Both the position numbers and the translations under genes were made by a program. From positions 1-28,089 of the forward strand of contig JACKDJ010000042.1 of NCBI GenBank assembly GCA_020633625.1: a DNA stretch of 28,089 bases. Reading direction: 5' to 3'. The stretch comes from Myxococcales bacterium. Lineage in GTDB: Bacteria; Myxococcota_A; Bradymonadia; REDH01. The notes under the pieces are model-generated. The model did no database searches and was not told where the DNA came from. It saw only the letters and a program-made list of their open reading frames with translations. Positions 16,231 to 23,183 of the stretch are shown here, piece by piece (the first letter of the stretch is position 1; the number at the start of each line of letters is the position of its first letter).

Positions 16231-16290
16231 GGGACGGTCGTCGCGAGGTTGGCCGCCTCTACCGTCGCCCGCCGCGACGGTCAAGGCGAC

Positions 16291-18615
16291 CTACGGGCAG
16301 CCGTCACCGGACACGGGGCACGCGAGGCACGCGCCACCATCCCACACCTCGGTGGAGCAAGTCGCGTCCGGGCAGCGGTCGATCTCGCGGATGGCGACGT
16401 CGTCGACCCAGACCTGGTCGTCTCCGCTCGAGAAGGAGAAGTCTTTCTCGTACTCCCACTGCAGTGTGTGCGAGCCGGCGGCGAGGGGGAACGAGACGAA
16501 GGTCCAGCCCGTGTTCCCACCCCAGTCGCCCTGCGCGGCGCCGTCGATGAAGAAAGTGAGCCGGTCGCAGCATGCCTCTGTGCTCGTTCGCAGCCAGAAC
16601 TCGACGGTGCCGTCGACCGCGAGCGTCCGCGACGTGCGCAGCCACGTCATGTCGTAGTCGTACATGTAGCCGGCCGTGATCGAGTAGCGCCCGGTGTGGG
16701 CGCGTCCTGTCGTGGTCCCCCACACGTCGTCGCCACCGGTGCGGAAGTCTGGCGCGCCGCCCGACTCGAACCCCTCGGTCGTCGTCGACGCGCCGTTTGG
16801 AGCGCAAGCGCCACCAGTGCAGAGGCCGCCGGTTCCACAGGCGGTGCAGTCCGCGACGGGCGTCGCCACGCAGGCCCCCGCGGAGCACGCGTTCGCGGAG
16901 CAGTCCGCCGGGTTCGTGTCGCAGCTCGTTCCGTCGGCGAGGTTGCACATCGCGCAGCTTCCGCCGACCCAGAGCGGCACGGCGCAGGCTCCGCCGCCGC
17001 ACGGCGCGGCCCCCTCGAAGACGAGGTCATCGACCCACGCCGCGTCGGCTCCGGACACCGTGTTGGCGTCCTTCGTGTACGCAAACTGGAGCGTGTGGCT
17101 GCCTGCGCCGACGCTGTACCGCGCCTGTGTCCACCCGACAGAGCCAGACCAACGCCCGACCTCCGACCCGTCGATGCGTGCGCGCAGGAAGTCGTATCCG
17201 GACTCGGAGTCGACGTGGTACCAGAAGGTCACGGCGCCGGCCGTGACCAGCGTGAACGGGATGGAGACCGAGGCCTCGCTGGAGTGGCCGGTCGGCGCGC
17301 TCCGGGCCGACGTGGGTCCCGAGTGCGCGCTGTCGGTCACGAGCGTCCAGCCCGCGCCACCAAGTGTCAGCCCCGGGGGGAGCGCGCCATCGTCGAACGT
17401 CCACGTGTCGCGGGTGCCGATCGGCGCGACGCACGCACCGGCGTTGCACAGACCGCCGCTGCATGCCGCGCAGTCCGCGGCGGTCGGCGTCAGCGTGCAC
17501 GTTCCGGCCGCGCACGCCCACGCGCCGCACTCGCCGGTGCCGGCGCCGCAGGGTCGGCCGTCGGTGTCGGTCTCGCTCACACAGGCACCGGCGCGGCACA
17601 CCGAGCTGCCGCACTCGCCAGAGTCGCCGCATGTCTCGCCCTCACGCGCCGGCGACGCGACGCACTCGCCCGTCGCCGCGTCGCACGCGGCGGTCTGGCA
17701 CGGCCCGGCCGTGCACTCGCGCGGCGACCCGGTGCAAACGCCGGCGCTGCAGCCATCGCTCACTGTGCAGCCATTCCCGTCGTCGCACGCGCTTCGGTCG
17801 TCGAGCGGCACCGCCTCGCACGCCCCCGTCGTCGAGTTGCAGCGCCCGACCACGCACTGCGCATCGAGCCCGCTGCAGTCGACGCCAACGCATGGATCCC
17901 CGCCGCGCCGACAGACGCTCGGCTCGCCCTCGCAGATGAACCCGACCTCGACGCGGCAGCGCCCGTCGCAGCCGTCGCCGGCGCTCGTGTTTCCATCGTC
18001 GCAGCGCTCGGTGGCGCCTACGACGCCGTCGCCGCAGCCGGGCGCCGTCGTGGTGTCGGAGTCGCCGCCAACATCCCCCGCGTCGGGGGTGACCGCGTCG
18101 CCGCCGGCGTCAGCATCGCTCCCTTCGCCCGTCTCACCGTCCGCTGCATCCTCACCGCCGATCGGCGTGTCCGACTCGACGTCGGTGCCCGCGTCGGCGT
18201 CGACACCCGCGTCCGGTCGCCCGGGGGTGCACACGCTCGGCGCTCCCACGCAGACGTAGCCGGCCTCTGTCGCGCACGTCCGGCTGCAGCCGTCGCCACC
18301 GCTGCGACCGCCGTCGTCGCAGGTCTCCGGTGCGGTGACGACGCCGTCGCCGCACGTCGCCGCGCCGCCGCCGTCGCGCGAACATCGGCTCGGCTCGCGG
18401 ACGCAGGAGTATCCAGACTCGACCGTGCAGGCGCTGGAGCACCCGTCGCCGTCTTCGCGGTTTCCGTCGTCGCAGCGCTCCGGCGCGACGATCTCGCCGT
18501 CCCCACAGCCGCCTCCTCCGCCACCCGGCGTCCCGCAGCCGGCGGCGAGACCCGTGGCGGCGGCCGCAACAGCAGCGGCAAGTCCAAGAACGCGGAGCGG
18601 AGTATTGCGGGTCAT
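16291..18615 (-). CDS. DUF4215-repeat Cys-rich lipoprotein
   Basis: The 774-residue product has a lipoprotein signal peptide ending in LAAGC (Cys27). Three DUF4215 repeats of the form CGDG..ERCDDGN..GDGC..C follow, at about 37-72, 88-122 and 194-228. The second and third are separated by an Asp/Gly/Ala-rich linker (about 130-190). Next come Cys-rich spacers and two jelly-roll-like modules (roughly 400-535 and 610-745). Both modules have the pattern VTFWYHVDSE or VEFWLRTSTE, then AGSHTLQ, then DDLVFE or DDVAIRE. They look like duplicated copies of a concanavalin-like or MAM-like domain. The C-terminus is Cys-rich and lacks a Myxo-CTERM helix. GAGG lies 6 nt before ATG 18615. I infer a cell-surface binding protein; the ligand is unknown. 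A palindrome shared with the TetR promoter lies upstream. Confidence 0.85.
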   Translation of the reverse strand: MTRNTPLRVLGLAAAVAAAATGLAAGCGTPGGGGGGCGDGEIVAPERCDDGNREDGDGCSSACTVESGYSCVREPSRCSRDGGGAATCGDGVVTAPETCDDGGRSGGDGCSRTCATEAGYVCVGAPSVCTPGRPDAGVDADAGTDVESDTPIGGEDAADGETGEGSDADAGGDAVTPDAGDVGGDSDTTTAPGCGDGVVGATERCDDGNTSAGDGCDGRCRVEVGFICEGEPSVCRRGGDPCVGVDCSGLDAQCVVGRCNSTTGACEAVPLDDRSACDDGNGCTVSDGCSAGVCTGSPRECTAGPCQTAACDAATGECVASPAREGETCGDSGECGSSVCRAGACVSETDTDGRPCGAGTGECGAWACAAGTCTLTPTAADCAACSGGLCNAGACVAPIGTRDTWTFDDGALPPGLTLGGAGWTLVTDSAHSGPTSARSAPTGHSSEASVSIPFTLVTAGAVTFWYHVDSESGYDFLRARIDGSEVGRWSGSVGWTQARYSVGAGSHTLQFAYTKDANTVSGADAAWVDDLVFEGAAPCGGGACAVPLWVGGSCAMCNLADGTSCDTNPADCSANACSAGACVATPVADCTACGTGGLCTGGACAPNGASTTTEGFESGGAPDFRTGGDDVWGTTTGRAHTGRYSITAGYMYDYDMTWLRTSRTLAVDGTVEFWLRTSTEACCDRLTFFIDGAAQGDWGGNTGWTFVSFPLAAGSHTLQWEYEKDFSFSSGDDQVWVDDVAIREIDRCPDATCSTEVWDGGACLACPVSGDGCP

Positions 18616-18665
18616 GACGAGCCTCGGAGCACTGCCGCGGAGCGCGGACGGTACGACGACGGCGC

Positions 18666-18694
18666 ACCATAGCCGACAGCCGCAGGGGCAACAA
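18666..18694 (-). promoter_or_regulatory. Promoter of the DUF4215 lipoprotein gene
   Basis: On the minus strand TTGTTG (18689-18694), 17 nt and TATGGT (18666-18671) make a plausible sigma70-type promoter. It implies a leader of about 43 nt before ATG 18615. The CACGANNTCGTG palindrome lies 2 nt upstream of the -35 box. Confidence 0.42.
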
Positions 18695-18696
18695 CT

Positions 18697-18708
18697 CACG
18701 ATGTCGTG
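18697..18708. promoter_or_regulatory. Putative operator CACGATGTCGTG
   Basis: This 12-bp sequence has perfect 5-bp arms CACGA and TCGTG around 2 nt. It differs by one base from the palindrome in the tetR-type gene promoter (19522-19533). It lies immediately upstream of the -35 box of the lipoprotein promoter, in the gap downstream of the regulator gene. Confidence 0.45.
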
Positions 18709-18824
18709 CTCGTATGACCCGATCGCGGCGGTACGATCGACGCGACGGCCCCTCCCGACGGCCGTCGCTTGCAGGCCGCCTGCCGCGGCTCGCGAAGCGG
18801 ACCCCAACGGCGACTAGCCGGCCG

Positions 18825-19478
18825 TTACCCCGCGGTCGACTGGAATGACCCCGTGCTCAGCAAGATGAGCGGCCACGATCCGGTCGCCTTGCGGTCGATC
18901 ATCAGCGACATCGCCGCCGGTGCGAGGTCCGCAACTACCCTCGGGTCGTCGGTGATCCTCGCCAGCGCCAAGGCTCCCTCTGCGAAAGCGACGATCGCCT
19001 CTGCCGCGTAGCTCGAGTCCGGCAGGCGGATCTCGCCGCGGGAGTCGGCCTCGGAGAGCGAAGTCGACAGACGACGCCGCCACTCCGCGTGCGCGGCTTC
19101 GATCTCGGCCCTCAGCGCCGCCGCGTCTTCGCCGCTGGTCTCGCCGGCGAACATCGAGAACGGGCTCCCGGGCGCCGAGCCGGTCTGCTGCTTCGCGGCG
19201 ACCTGCTCGGCGTGGAGCATCGAGAACATCCGCTGGATCTGCCCCCGAATCGGCAGCTCGACGCGCAGCGCGCGCTCCACGAGCGCCGCGCGGTCAGCGG
19301 CGAACACGCGGATCGTCTCGACGCCGAGGTCCCGCTTCGACTCGAACAGCCGATAGAAGTGTGCGCGCGAGACCCCCGCCTCCTTGCACACGTCCGTCAC
19401 GCCGATCGCGGAGTAGCCGCGCGCCCGGAACAACCGCGCCGCGACGGAGATGATCTTTGCCTTGAGCTCGCTTGCCAT
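18825..19478 (-). CDS. TetR/AcrR-family transcriptional regulator
   Basis: The 217-residue length is typical. The N-terminal DNA-binding domain is clear: AARLFRARGYSAIGVTDVC, then the recognition part GVSRAHFYRLFESKRDLG (about residues 34-51). The C-terminal two-thirds is the variable ligand-binding and dimer domain, and its ligand cannot be read from sequence. Its own promoter holds a palindrome between the -35 and -10 boxes, as expected for self-repression. Nearly the same palindrome precedes the DUF4215 lipoprotein promoter just downstream. The only GTA and GTT valine codons in this gene sit at the CCCGAGGGTAGTT motif near its 3' end. Confidence 0.93.
   Translation of the reverse strand: MASELKAKIISVAARLFRARGYSAIGVTDVCKEAGVSRAHFYRLFESKRDLGVETIRVFAADRAALVERALRVELPIRGQIQRMFSMLHAEQVAAKQQTGSAPGSPFSMFAGETSGEDAAALRAEIEAAHAEWRRRLSTSLSEADSRGEIRLPDSSYAAEAIVAFAEGALALARITDDPRVVADLAPAAMSLMIDRKATGSWPLILLSTGSFQSTAG
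18933..18945 (-). repeat. Dispersed copy of the CCCGARGGTAGTT core inside the TetR gene
   Basis: The minus strand reads CCCGAGGGTAGTT, identical to copy 1 of the intergenic array at 5187. In frame it encodes part of DDPRVV. The two valine codons here are GTA and GTT, while every other valine codon in the gene is GTC or GTG. Confidence 0.55.
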
Positions 19479-19508
19479 CGTCGACCACCGAGAAGGGGGA
19501 CGACGTCG

Positions 19509-19537
19509 ATCCTACCGTCTGCACGATCTCGTGTCGG
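19509..19537 (-). promoter_or_regulatory. TetR gene promoter with internal palindrome
   Basis: On the minus strand CCGACA (19532-19537), 17 nt and TAGGAT (19509-19514) form the promoter, about 30 nt before ATG 19478. The palindrome CACGATCTCGTG (plus strand, 19522-19533) fills the upstream part of the spacer and overlaps the -35 box, so the regulator bound there would shut off its own gene. A second inverted repeat, CCGTA and TACGG around 4 nt, lies further upstream at 19556-19569. Confidence 0.5.
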
Positions 19538-19604
19538 ATCGCGCAGGTCTGTGATCCGTAGGGATACGGTGTGCGCGGCAACACACCCGGGCGCTCATCC
19601 GGTG

Positions 19605-20267
19605 CTACTCGTTGTTGTCGCCGAAGCTCTCTTCGTCTTCGGCGGGTGCGGGCGCCTGCTCGAGCTGCTCGCGGCGCATCCGGAAGAAGACGTTGGTGTT
19701 GACGCCGGCGCGGATCAGCACGTGCTTCACCTCGGACATCACGCCCTGCTCGTGATAGAAGACGGTGACTTCATGGCGGCCGGGTGAGAGCGGGATGCGC
19801 CGCGCGGGGGTCATCTCGCCGGTGTCGGTGCCGTCGACGTGGACATAGCCCCGCGGCGACGAGCTGACACCGAGCATTCCATCCTCGTCGCTCGCGGGTT
19901 CGTCGGCGGCGGGGGCGGCAGCCGCGGGGCGCGCGCTTGGCGCCGCCGCGGCGGGCGCAACGGCTCCCATGTTCTCGATGTCTACGACGAGCATGCGCGT
20001 CTCGCCGGCCTCGAGCCGAACGCGGAACGTCCGGCGCTGCTCCGGGCTCGCAGCCACGACGATGTCGTGCGTGACGTCCGCAGCGATCGGCACGCCGCGC
20101 GAGTCGCCAAGGACCCACTCATACGGGTACGCGACGCCATCGATCTCGACCGACGTCGAGTCGAAGTTCGTGATCACGATCAGTCGCCCGGTCGGCGGGT
20201 CGGCGGCAGCCGTCCGCGGGAGCAAGAGCAACAGAAGCGCGGCGGTGGCTACTAGGCGAGCGAGCAA
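19605..20267 (-). CDS. Secreted PEGA-domain protein
   Basis: The 220-residue product has a Sec signal peptide (poly-Leu core, cleavage near AAA-D at about 22). Two short beta-rich segments follow. The first (GRLIVITNFDSTSVEIDG) is PEGA-like. The second, after an Ala/Pro linker (about 100-125), is a clear PEGA domain at about 130-200 with GVSSSPRGYVHVDG and LSPGRHEVTVFY. The acidic C-terminus ends in Glu/Asp/Asn residues. PEGA domains are common in envelope proteins and are thought to mediate structural or carbohydrate contacts. The start is TTG at 20267, supported by GAGGAA just upstream and by the complete signal peptide. No function can be named. Confidence 0.85.
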   Translation of the reverse strand: MLARLVATAALLLLLLPRTAAADPPTGRLIVITNFDSTSVEIDGVAYPYEWVLGDSRGVPIAADVTHDIVVAASPEQRRTFRVRLEAGETRMLVVDIENMGAVAPAAAAPSARPAAAAPAADEPASDEDGMLGVSSSPRGYVHVDGTDTGEMTPARRIPLSPGRHEVTVFYHEQGVMSEVKHVLIRAGVNTNVFFRMRREQLEQAPAPAEDEESFGDNNE

Positions 20268-20270
20268 GGG

Positions 20271-20276
20271 TTCCTC
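20271..20276 (-). promoter_or_regulatory. Ribosome binding site that fixes the TTG start
   Basis: GAGGAA on the minus strand, with GAGG ending 5 nt before TTG 20267, is the strongest Shine-Dalgarno match nearby. It supports the unusual start codon of the PEGA protein. Confidence 0.6.
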
Positions 20277-20309
20277 GGGGACCGGCGACGGCGTTGGGCG
20301 CCGAGGGAA

Positions 20310-20338
20310 CGGCTAGCGTGCCCGGACGATTCCCGCAA
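20310..20338 (-). promoter_or_regulatory. Possible promoter of the PEGA-domain gene
   Basis: On the minus strand TTGCGG (20333-20338), 17 nt and TAGCCG (20310-20315). The spacing is ideal, the -35 fair and the -10 weak. It would give a leader of about 36 nt. Confidence 0.3.
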
Positions 20339-20648
20339 CACGCCGCAACCGCCGCGGAGGGCGGGTGCGGGCTCGGCGGCGCCGAGCAGAAGAGTGAGAG
20401 GTTCGCCGCAGCGCCGGTATTGGGGTTGTGACGGGCCCGACCTCGTTGCCGAGGTGGGTTCTCGCGAAGGCCGTTTAGGCTTCTCACTACACGGTGAGCA
20501 TGCACACCGGGCCAGCTACGCAAGGTCCCGAAACAAGTTTCAAAGGCGGGCACACTTCACGGTTCCGCACGAACGCCTCAGCAGAACCTCTCAACGACAC
20601 CGTAACACCCGAGCACCCGAGGCGCCAGCCCGAGATGCAGCGCGGCTC
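20339..20648. other. Noncoding gap of about 310 bp with three short inverted repeats
   Basis: No convincing gene or tRNA was found here between the HIT gene end and the PEGA promoter. Base composition looks less GC-rich than the flanks. Inverted repeats seen are CCTCG-TTGC-CGAGG near 20443, the 18-bp imperfect palindrome CGGTGAGCATGCACACCG (20492-20509), and GAAAC-AA-GTTTC (20530-20541). It could hold a regulatory region or a small RNA, but nothing in the sequence decides this. Confidence 0.4.
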
Positions 20649-21014
20649 TCAGCCGGGCGGCCACGACATCTGCCGCCCGCCCAGAACGTGCAGGTGCACG
20701 TGGTACACCGACTGCCCCCCGTCGGGGTTGCAGTTCATCACGAGGCGGTACCCACCCTCCGCGATCCCCTCTTGCCGTGCGATCTTGGCCGCGACGACGA
20801 GCAGGTGCCCGAGCAGCGCCGGGTCCGCGTCCACGAAGTCGTTCGCCGTGCGAAGGTGCTCCCGCGGGATCACCAGCACATGCGTCGGTGCCGCCGGCGA
20901 GACGTCGCGAAACGCGATGCAGTGCTCGTCCTCCCAAACCCGCGCCGCGGGGATCTCGCCACGCAGGATCTTGCCGAAGATCGTGTCGTTCTGGTCTGCC
21001 GCTCCTGCCATCAT
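20649..21014 (-). CDS. HIT-family (HinT-like) nucleotide hydrolase
   Basis: HIT proteins hydrolyse or transfer nucleotidyl groups; HinT members act on purine nucleoside phosphoramidates. The 121-residue product has the defining motif HVHLH (His105, His107, His109), the opening TIFGKILRGEIPA, and HVLVIPREH in the middle, all typical of the HinT/PKCI branch. Two adjacent ATG codons (21014 and 21011) are possible starts. GAGG sits 6 nt before the second, which is slightly favoured. It lies 57 nt after the dtd stop on the same strand and may be the last gene of that operon. The palindrome TCTCGCGAGA (21030-21039) lies in that gap. Confidence 0.93.
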   Translation of the reverse strand: MMAGAADQNDTIFGKILRGEIPAARVWEDEHCIAFRDVSPAAPTHVLVIPREHLRTANDFVDADPALLGHLLVVAAKIARQEGIAEGGYRLVMNCNPDGGQSVYHVHLHVLGGRQMSWPPG

Positions 21015-21071
21015 CGCCCTCTGGGTGGGTCTCGCGAGAGGCTGCGCCCCGCGGCACCGCTCGCCGCACGG

Positions 21072-21515
21072 TCAGCGTTCGCTGTCGATCAGGATCGTGA
21101 CAGGGCCTCTGTTGGTCAACGTCACGTCCATATCCGCGCCGAACCGGCCCGTCTCGACGCGGAGCCCTCGCGAACGCAGCACACCGACGAACCGCTCGAC
21201 CATCGCGGCGGCCGGCTCCGGCGCCATCGCGTCTACGAAGCTCGGGCGACGCCCCTTTCGTGTGTCGCCGTAGAGTGTGAACTGTGACACCGCGAGGATG
21301 GCGCCGCCAACATCCTCGACGGACCGGTTCATTCGGCCATCGTCGTCTTCGAAGATGCGCAGCTCTGCGATCTTCCGGGTGACGTACTCCAGGTCCTTGT
21401 CGCCGTCGCGCTGACCTGCGGCGATCAGCACGAGGAGGCCCTCCTCGATGGCACCGACCGTCTCCCCGGCGATGTCGACCCGCGCGCGGCTCACGCGCTG
21501 AACGACCGCGCGCAC
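21072..21515 (-). CDS. dtd: D-aminoacyl-tRNA deacylase
   Basis: Dtd removes D-amino acids mistakenly attached to tRNA, and achiral glycine from tRNA-Ala. The 147-residue product has both family hallmarks: SQFTLYGDTRKGRRPSF (Ser77-Gln-Phe-Thr) and TNRGPVTILID (Gly-cisPro motif at 137-140). It begins with the expected VRAVVQRVSRA at a GTG start (21515), only 1 nt after the stop of the TPR gene, so translation is probably coupled. A longer frame from 21680 adds sequence that belongs to the overlapping TPR gene in another frame and was not used. Confidence 0.95.
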   Translation of the reverse strand: MRAVVQRVSRARVDIAGETVGAIEEGLLVLIAAGQRDGDKDLEYVTRKIAELRIFEDDDGRMNRSVEDVGGAILAVSQFTLYGDTRKGRRPSFVDAMAPEPAAAMVERFVGVLRSRGLRVETGRFGADMDVTLTNRGPVTILIDSER

Positions 21516-21516
21516 G

Positions 21517-23088
21517 TCAGTGGCGGGCGACGGTCGACAGGACGACGAAGTTCGGCGCCACGCCGTCGAAGCGCCCCGCGAGCTCGGAGGGGCCGGTGGC
21601 GCTCTGGACCAGCGCGACCTGGTAGGTCGGCAGCGGCCGCAGGTACGACGCCGTCGCATCTTGACCCGCGCGGGCACCACCGGTGCCGATGACGAACACC
21701 ACGTTGAACCCCTCGGAGCCCACCGCGAGCGTCGCCGCCTCGAGCATCCTGTCGATGGGCATGCCGTCCGATGCCAGCGACCAGCGCGCGTACCGCGGCT
21801 CGCGGAAATCTCTGCCCAGCCACCCCTCGGCCCGGATTCCGAGCTCGGTCTCGCCCGCGCGCGTGTCGGCCTCGACGCAGTAGACGCGGGACTCGCCGCC
21901 AGCGACCAGCCCCAGCTCCGGTCGCGCCAGGAGCTGCAAGATCGCGTCCGCCACCATCGCGACGGGCTCCGCCGCCTCCATCAGCACCGCGACATTTCCG
22001 GGAACGCCGCTCGGGCTCGGCACGCCGAGCGCCTGACGCGCGACGAAGCGCACCTGCTCGAGCCAGGGCCGTTCCGCGTCCGGGGCAGCGAAGCTCGGCG
22101 CGGCCATGGCGCCGAGCGCCGAGGTTCCGGCCGCTTGGCTGGCGCTGCGGACCTTCGCGATGCTCACCGACGTCGGTGGCGGACTGGCCGGTGCGTCCGG
22201 CGCGGCGGCGGGTGATGCCTCCATTCCGGGGCTGGAGGCAGCGCCGGAGTCTGCGGAACGAGCGACCGGAGACGCGCCGGTGACGCCACCCCGCGCGCGT
22301 CCGGCCGGCGCGCCCGCGCCCAGTCGCGCGCGAAGCCGCCGCGCGAGACCGTAGCCGGGCTCCTCGGCCAGCGCGACGTCGAGCTCGGCCGCCGCATCGC
22401 CCTCGCGCCCGAGGTCCTCCAGGATGCGGGCGCGCTCGACGAGAAGGCGCGCGCGGCCCACTCCGGCGAGCTCGACCCCCGCGGCGATGTGTTCGAGCGC
22501 CTCTGACGTGCGACCGAGCGTGTGCAAGACGCGGCCGAGTTGGAGGCGCGCGTCGAGGTTTCCGGGGTGGTCGTCGATGACCGCCTCGAAGATGGCGGCC
22601 GCGAGGTCCGGGTTCCCGGCGCGCAGCTGCCGGATCCCGTCTTCGAATGCCATCTCGGCTTCGTCGGAGTCCAGGCCCGCCGCGCGGTCCCGCCACGCCG
22701 CGGCGCCGCCAAGGTCGCCGGCGAGCTCGAGCAGGTCGCCGAGCTCGTCGTACCAGAACCGAAAGTACGGGTAGACCGCGATCGCACGCTCGTAGTTCGC
22801 GACGGCCGGCGCATAGTCGCCGAGCTGGCGGTAGGCCGCCGCCTGCCGGATCAGCGCGTCGGTGTCGAACGGGTCGACCGCCAACACTTGGGCGTAGACT
22901 GCCGCGACGCGCTCGGGGTTTCGCGCCTCATCGTACGCAACCGCGAGGTTGCGAAGCGCGGGGACCATCTCCGGGTCGAGCGTGACGGCGCGCGTCCAGT
23001 GGGCGACGGCGGTCGCGCCGTCGCCCGCGCGCTGCGCTCGGACTCCGGCATTGAACTCGGCGATCGCTTCGACAGTGTGCTGTTCCAT
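21517..23088 (-). CDS. TPR-repeat protein with C-terminal alpha/beta-like domain
   Basis: The 523-residue product has no signal peptide. The N-terminal half (about 9-260) is made of tetratricopeptide repeats, for example FNAGVRAQRAGDGATAVAHW and RNLAVAYDEARNPERVAAVY, in the usual 34-residue rhythm. An Ala/Pro/Ser-rich linker covers about 265-335. The C-terminal part (about 350-523) alternates hydrophobic strands and helices (GNVAVLMEAAEP, SRVYCVEAD, NVVFVIGTGGARAG, YQVALVQSA, NFVVLSTVA). This resembles a nucleotide-binding or von Willebrand-A-like fold, but no metal-site motif DxSxS is visible. It is probably a cytoplasmic scaffold. It directly precedes dtd with a 1-nt gap. Confidence 0.82.
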   Translation of the reverse strand: MEQHTVEAIAEFNAGVRAQRAGDGATAVAHWTRAVTLDPEMVPALRNLAVAYDEARNPERVAAVYAQVLAVDPFDTDALIRQAAAYRQLGDYAPAVANYERAIAVYPYFRFWYDELGDLLELAGDLGGAAAWRDRAAGLDSDEAEMAFEDGIRQLRAGNPDLAAAIFEAVIDDHPGNLDARLQLGRVLHTLGRTSEALEHIAAGVELAGVGRARLLVERARILEDLGREGDAAAELDVALAEEPGYGLARRLRARLGAGAPAGRARGGVTGASPVARSADSGAASSPGMEASPAAAPDAPASPPPTSVSIAKVRSASQAAGTSALGAMAAPSFAAPDAERPWLEQVRFVARQALGVPSPSGVPGNVAVLMEAAEPVAMVADAILQLLARPELGLVAGGESRVYCVEADTRAGETELGIRAEGWLGRDFREPRYARWSLASDGMPIDRMLEAATLAVGSEGFNVVFVIGTGGARAGQDATASYLRPLPTYQVALVQSATGPSELAGRFDGVAPNFVVLSTVARH

Positions 23089-23121
23089 CGGCTTCTTGCC
23101 AGGAGGGACGTCGTGGCAGCG

Positions 23122-23127
23122 AGTCTA
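23122..23127 (-). promoter_or_regulatory. Possible -10 element before the TPR/dtd genes
   Basis: TAGACT on the minus strand lies about 34 nt upstream of ATG 23088, in the 95-bp gap after the SUKH-like gene. No good -35 is visible at 16-18 nt, so an internal promoter here is uncertain. Confidence 0.25.
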
Positions 23128-23183
23128 CCTCGCTCTCTCGCGCTGCGCATCTCTTGCGCGGCGGCGCAGCGGGCGGCGCCGCT

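Noticed and set aside
15895..18672. A 925-residue plus-strand frame
   Set aside because: It is antisense to HMG-CoA lyase and the DUF4215 lipoprotein, both of which have strong motifs.
20055..20069. Palindrome CACGAC-GAT-GTCGTG as a third operator
   Set aside because: It lies inside the PEGA coding sequence, encodes ordinary residues, and has a different spacer from the two promoter copies.
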